DNA of 64,000 nt from Parasphingorhabdus halotolerans (GTDB taxonomy: Bacteria > Pseudomonadota > Alphaproteobacteria > Sphingomonadales > Sphingomonadaceae), in the NCBI RefSeq assembly GCF_012516475.1, contig NZ_CP051217.1, positions 2,356,001 to 2,420,000 of the forward strand. Direction: 5' to 3'. The number at the start of each line of letters is the position of its first letter. The stretch's first letter is position 1. The position numbers and the translations under genes are program-made. The notes under the pieces are model-generated. The model saw nothing but the letters and a program-made list of their open reading frames with translations, was not told the origin of the DNA and searched no databases. Below are positions 60,460 to 64,000 of this stretch, one piece after another.

Positions 60460-62544
60460 CTACCAAAGCACTATGCGTTCGTCTGGAGGCAGGTAGAGCT
60501 CTGAAGTCTCGCCAATACCAAAGTGGCGGTACCAAACGTCCATATTCCTCAGGACGCCGTTGACCCTGAATTCAGATGGCGGATGGGTTTCATGGTTTGC
60601 GATTTCCCTAAGCGCATCGTCGGTCGCGATTGTTCGGGTTTGTTGCGCTGTTGCCAGAAAAAAGCGCTGATAGCCGGTAAATCCGTCAAGCACCGGCGGT
60701 CCATTCTGGTAATGGTCTTCCGCATACAGTTCATATGCGCGAAATGCGATCGACGTGCCTACGAGATCGCCGACAATTTCACCGATCATCTGATCGGCCT
60801 TTAGGTGGACCCCGGCAACAGGTTCGTATCTCTCAAATTGCTCAATCAGGGTATCAGTCTGCTGCTTATAGGCAGCCCGGGATCCGGGCGACCACCAATT
60901 TCTGAGCGCCCCGTTGCTGTCGAACTGCGATCCCTGGTCATCAAGGGCATGCCCAAATTCGTGTGCGATAGTCTCGCCTATGGCCCCGAAGTTAACGGCT
61001 GGGTCAGCGTTGGGATCAAAAAATGGGGGCAAGAGCGCGCCGGCCGTGATGAAAATCTTGTTGTACTGCTGATGATAGCCCGCACCAATCCGGTGCGGGT
61101 GCATGTTCCAATCCCCGAACCGGGAAATCGGCTTGCCAATCCGATCACGCTGCACTGCCCAGCGATAGTCACTCAAATTGGCATAGTTGCCAATCAGGTT
61201 ATCGCGATCAGTGGCGAGATTAGACCAGTCTGTACCTTCTTTCGGTTCACCAATCTCCACAATGATAGCATCCAGTTTGGCGATCGCCTCATCCCGGGTT
61301 GGATCGTCCATCCATTCGGATTCACGCAATCGCTCCCGAAACGCCTGGCGGACATAGAAAATGATTTGTTCGACCTGATCGCGATTGGCAGCTGGCAAAT
61401 TCTCCTGAGCGTAGATCTTCCCGATATCTGCGCCCAAATGGCGCTGAACGAGCTGGATTGCACGATCGGTTCGCGGCAGGCGTTCCTCTGCGCCAAAGAG
61501 GCTGCGCTGGAAGAAGTCGAACTCGGCCTCGGCATATGGCTCGGGCAGCATTGCGGCATGATTGTCGATCCAGTGGAACGCAAGGTAGGACGCGAGCGCA
61601 TCGACCGGCAACTGTTCAAAGAGTTCTGCACTCTCTTTGATCGCGCCGACACCCAGGTTCACTTGCTCAAGGTCTTCAAGACCTCGAGCAGCTAGAAAGT
61701 CAGACCACGGAAAACCTGGAGCGAGTGTTTCAAGCCTGCCAATTGGAACTAAGTTGAAGCTCGCTCCGGCTTCGCGCAAGCGGGCAAAATCCCACATGAT
61801 ACTGGCGAATTTGGTCTCAAGCTGAAGTACGTCACGGGCACGCTGTTCTGTCCGATCAACACCAGCCCGCTCCAGCGTGTCTGCAACGTATCGGACATAG
61901 CCTTCGCGATGCTCAGGGTAGGGAGCCAGTTCGCTTTCATAGTAGATTTGCCCCGGCAATCCGAGGCCGGTGGTCCGATACTGCGCTATCGTCAAGACAT
62001 AGCCGCCTTGCATATCGATTGGCGGTTGAACAATGAGGTTGAAGATGGAGCTCGAACGTGGATTAGCCATCCAAGCAGCTATTTCCTCGTGGGTTTGCAA
62101 CTGCAGAATGGCTTGAACTTCACGCTGCAATCCTGCCGCCCCTGAATTGTCGATCTGGTCCTTGTTCAGGTAGCTTAGGTAGAAATCCCCGATGCGGCGT
62201 TCAGCGGGCGTGCTTGCATTTTCTCCTGCGTCGGCCGCTCGCGTGATTAATGTGGTGATCTCGTCAATGATTTTGTCCTGCACGGCATATGGTTCGCTGT
62301 AGAAGGAATAGCCAGGCGGAAGCTCAGTTGATTTCAGCCAACCTTCGTTTACGTATTGATAAAAGTTATCGCCGGGCAAAGTCGATACGCTGAGCTGGTT
62401 TGTGGCCACGCCCCAAGCGCCAAATTCCGGATTTCGCAGCTTAGAAGCTTCAGAGTTTGCTACAGAAGAGAAACTCAAAAACACCAGAAAAATGCAAGAG
62501 ACGACAAGCACTTTCGATTTCCATGGGGCTGCCTCATTAGTCAT
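60460..62544 (-). CDS. M13-family zinc metallopeptidase, exported
   Basis: The start is the ATG at 62544 with GGAGATG before it; the longer frame to 62571 is unlikely. It has 694 residues. A signal peptide or anchor (VLVVSCIFLVFLSFSSVANS) leads into a neprilysin/PepO-type domain. The zinc site is AIGETIAHEFGHALDDQGSQ near residue 525 with HExxH, and IGEIVGDLVG-type Glu downstream (ADQMIGEIVGDLVGTSIAF). Final ITHV-like substrate elements are NGVLRNMDVWYRHFGI. It should cleave peptides in the periplasm. The AraC regulator lies upstream in the same direction. Confidence 0.92.
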   Translation of the reverse strand: MTNEAAPWKSKVLVVSCIFLVFLSFSSVANSEASKLRNPEFGAWGVATNQLSVSTLPGDNFYQYVNEGWLKSTELPPGYSFYSEPYAVQDKIIDEITTLITRAADAGENASTPAERRIGDFYLSYLNKDQIDNSGAAGLQREVQAILQLQTHEEIAAWMANPRSSSIFNLIVQPPIDMQGGYVLTIAQYRTTGLGLPGQIYYESELAPYPEHREGYVRYVADTLERAGVDRTEQRARDVLQLETKFASIMWDFARLREAGASFNLVPIGRLETLAPGFPWSDFLAARGLEDLEQVNLGVGAIKESAELFEQLPVDALASYLAFHWIDNHAAMLPEPYAEAEFDFFQRSLFGAEERLPRTDRAIQLVQRHLGADIGKIYAQENLPAANRDQVEQIIFYVRQAFRERLRESEWMDDPTRDEAIAKLDAIIVEIGEPKEGTDWSNLATDRDNLIGNYANLSDYRWAVQRDRIGKPISRFGDWNMHPHRIGAGYHQQYNKIFITAGALLPPFFDPNADPAVNFGAIGETIAHEFGHALDDQGSQFDSNGALRNWWSPGSRAAYKQQTDTLIEQFERYEPVAGVHLKADQMIGEIVGDLVGTSIAFRAYELYAEDHYQNGPPVLDGFTGYQRFFLATAQQTRTIATDDALREIANHETHPPSEFRVNGVLRNMDVWYRHFGIGETSELYLPPDERIVLW

Positions 62545-62645
62545 TGTCCATCTCCGCTTGCATGAGCGCAAACAAGCAGACGAGATAACCCAAGTCCCCT
62601 CAATTTTGAAAAAGAATGCGCAATTCTGAAAATAAGCGGTGAATT

Positions 62646-63707
62646 CTAATCTGGCTCGGCTTCAGCGAGGCATTTTTGGCGATATTCACTGGGCGGCACC
62701 CCTTCGGATATCCGAAAGACCCGGTTGAAGGAGGCTAGCGAGCCAAAACCAACGTCCATCGCAATTTGCAGCACCTGTTTGCGAGCGCAATGTGGATTCG
62801 AGAGGTCCGCTTTTGCAGCAGCCAACCGATAGTGATTCAGAAAACTTGAGAAATTCCGGTAGCCCAAGCCGCGATTGATCAATGCCCGCAACTGGTGCTC
62901 AGGAATCCTCATTCTTTCCGCCAGCTGCGATATCGTGAGTCCATGTTCGCGATACAAGTGCTCCTCATCCATGATCGCAAGAAGCCGGTCCCTTGCATAT
63001 TGGTCCCTGGGATCGATTTCAGTACCGGGAATCTTGTCGGACTTAAATGCGTCGTGTCCAAAAGCCAGCATTCGCAAGTCGAGTTTCACAAACGAGATGA
63101 ATCCCCAAATGGCCAAGGGCAGGCTTAATGCCACGCGGAACAGTGAGACTGCCTCAGGGTATTGTTGATGCAATTGCGACTGGACAAGAATTGCCGCACC
63201 TCCTGCAACCGCCAGCGCAAATGGGAACCAAAAGCGCGCTGCCCGACGGCGCGGCACTAGGTCATTTTTGATACCGGTCATGATGGACCAAAACAGATGC
63301 CCCATCAGGGCTATGGATGCCAGATCGAGCGCTGAGATCATGGTTTCCACAGGCAAGGTAAGCAGACCATGTTGTGCCAGCTGGACCAGCGCCATCCAGG
63401 CTATATAGATAATGCCAAAGCTCGCTTTCGGCAGGTCAATCCGGAATTCGTCATCAAACAGCGCCAGAGCGAAAAGCCAAATCAGCACAAAGTTCGGCAA
63501 TTCGATGATCCTGAAGCCAATCGCAAGCGGCTCGGGAGGAGCCAGGGTTTCCGGCAGCGTAGCAAGCAAGAGGCCGGAAAGCGACACGGCAAGGCAACCG
63601 CCCAGAACAATTCTTATGTTCTTGGGAGAATGCCGAAATGCAATGATGGCAAAAACCAGCAGGATAGCGACGGTCGAAAACCGCAAAAGTGCTTCAAAAA
63701 AAAGCAT
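62646..63707 (-). CDS. Membrane AraC-family regulator
   Basis: The protein has 353 residues. About seven hydrophobic helices fill residues 1-215 (for example FSTVAILLVFAIIAFR, VLGGCLAVSLSGLLLATLP). The C-terminal AraC DNA-binding domain is at 240-345: HGLTISQLAERMRIPEHQLR, then NHYRLAAAKADLSNP and MDVGFGSLASFNRVFRISEG with PPSEYRQKC. Such proteins sense a signal at the membrane. It lies 101 bases upstream of the M13 peptidase start and may control it. Confidence 0.9.
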   Translation of the reverse strand: MLFFEALLRFSTVAILLVFAIIAFRHSPKNIRIVLGGCLAVSLSGLLLATLPETLAPPEPLAIGFRIIELPNFVLIWLFALALFDDEFRIDLPKASFGIIYIAWMALVQLAQHGLLTLPVETMISALDLASIALMGHLFWSIMTGIKNDLVPRRRAARFWFPFALAVAGGAAILVQSQLHQQYPEAVSLFRVALSLPLAIWGFISFVKLDLRMLAFGHDAFKSDKIPGTEIDPRDQYARDRLLAIMDEEHLYREHGLTISQLAERMRIPEHQLRALINRGLGYRNFSSFLNHYRLAAAKADLSNPHCARKQVLQIAMDVGFGSLASFNRVFRISEGVPPSEYRQKCLAEAEPD

Positions 63708-63751
63708 CTCAGAATAATTGGCCTCTAAACAATACGCACCCGGTCGGCTTC

Positions 63752-64000
63752 CTAGTCTCCGCCAAAATAGACAATTCCAGCCCCCTGCGGCAGCGCTTCA
63801 AATGTCTTGATGGGGCTCAGGTTCAGGGGAAGCCTCTTTCCGTCAAAAAGCGCCTCCAATTCCTGCTCCGGATATTTCGCAATTTGTCGGAAGGTGGCGA
63901 AATGGTACGGAACCCCCTCCCCGGAAAGCGGAACGTTGGCCGGGGTCCTCGTTTCCAAGTGAAAATGCAAGTGGGGGCCATCTGAATTGCCCGAATTGCC
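63752..64000 (-). CDS. M23 peptidase, C-terminal end only, 5' part outside window
   Basis: The frame is open to the window edge. The first visible residues are GNSGNSDGPHLHFHLETRTP, the HxH zinc-binding motif of M23 (LytM-type) endopeptidases. The rest, LPLNLSPIKTFEALPQ, is a short C-terminal tail. M23 enzymes cut peptide cross-links in cell-wall peptidoglycan or related peptides. About 83 codons are seen. Confidence 0.8.
   Translation of the reverse strand, partial: GNSGNSDGPHLHFHLETRTPANVPLSGEGVPYHFATFRQIAKYPEQELEALFDGKRLPLNLSPIKTFEALPQGAGIVYFGGD

Larger units (their letters stand above)
55226..64000. mobile_element. Genomic element 3 at tRNA-Arg(CCG), open to the right
   Basis: It starts at the tRNA-Arg 3' fragment and has a tyrosine integrase immediately inside. 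By the logic of such insertions the intact tRNA-Arg and the second crossover lie at the far end; no second copy is seen before 64000. Contents visible: integrase, SSB, small membrane or secreted unknowns, a DUF6624 protein and possibly the peptidase and AraC genes. How far the element extends is unknown. Confidence 0.55.

Noticed and set aside
60805..61695. 296-codon plus-strand frame
   Set aside because: Antisense of the M13 peptidase, which has its zinc site and signal peptide on the other strand.
1..64000. CRISPR arrays
   Set aside because: No regularly spaced repeat-spacer pattern and no cas genes were seen.

Overview
The window looks like chromosome of an alphaproteobacterium, most likely a sphingomonad (Sphingomonadales). 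This rests on protein style and gene order (gltB/gltD, uppP, a short-chain NDUFA9-like reductase, tRNA-Leu, a large TonB-dependent receptor, many CaiB/BaiF and acyl-CoA genes). It is an inference; no rRNA or species marker is present.

Layout. (1) 1-8836: conserved chromosome with gltB (cut by the window start), a DUF2059 protein, gltD, uppP and an NDUFA9-like reductase. (2) 8837-33123: an intact tRNA-Leu(CAG) whose last 20 bases are repeated exactly at 33104-33123. The roughly 24.2 kb between is an integrated island with its tyrosine integrase at the right end. It carries a Gabija-like OLD nuclease/UvrD helicase pair (the nuclease gene is frameshifted), a FRG-domain gene, a phage-type adenine methyltransferase, two VirD4/HerA-like ATPases, a replication-relaxation protein, two XRE regulators, a large serine recombinase and a complete type I restriction-modification operon. 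(3) 33104-about 37545: a second, tandem element using the same attachment repeat, with its own integrase, an AlpA-like regulator and a Rep-like protein. It is broken by an IS5-family and an IS3-family insertion, and its far attachment site is missing. (4) About 39.0-55.2 kb: a catabolic/transport locus. It holds hydantoinase A/B-type genes, two CaiB/BaiF CoA-transferases, a GntR repressor, a cysteine-free Asp/Glu/hydantoin racemase-like protein, two NTF2-like paralogues, a TonB receptor, an S66 peptidase, a Mur-ligase-like enzyme, an acyl-CoA dehydrogenase and an isochorismatase-fold amidohydrolase. Two copies of the palindrome ATTGTATACAAT lie in its two divergent promoters, so the GntR protein probably controls it. 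(5) 55226-64000: a third integrated element entering at a tRNA-Arg(CCG) gene, of which only the 3' half is intact here, followed by its integrase, an SSB and a run of minus-strand membrane/secreted unknowns. These lead into a DUF6624 protein, an M13 metallopeptidase, a membrane-anchored AraC regulator and the end of an M23 peptidase. The right end of this element is outside the window.

The points most worth following are the undescribed module at 13.6-25.1 kb (coupling-type ATPases, relaxase-like protein, long palindromes, serine recombinase), the Gabija-like pair, and the GntR-controlled catabolic locus with a racemase-like protein that has lost every cysteine. All functional calls come from reading motifs; no database search was possible.
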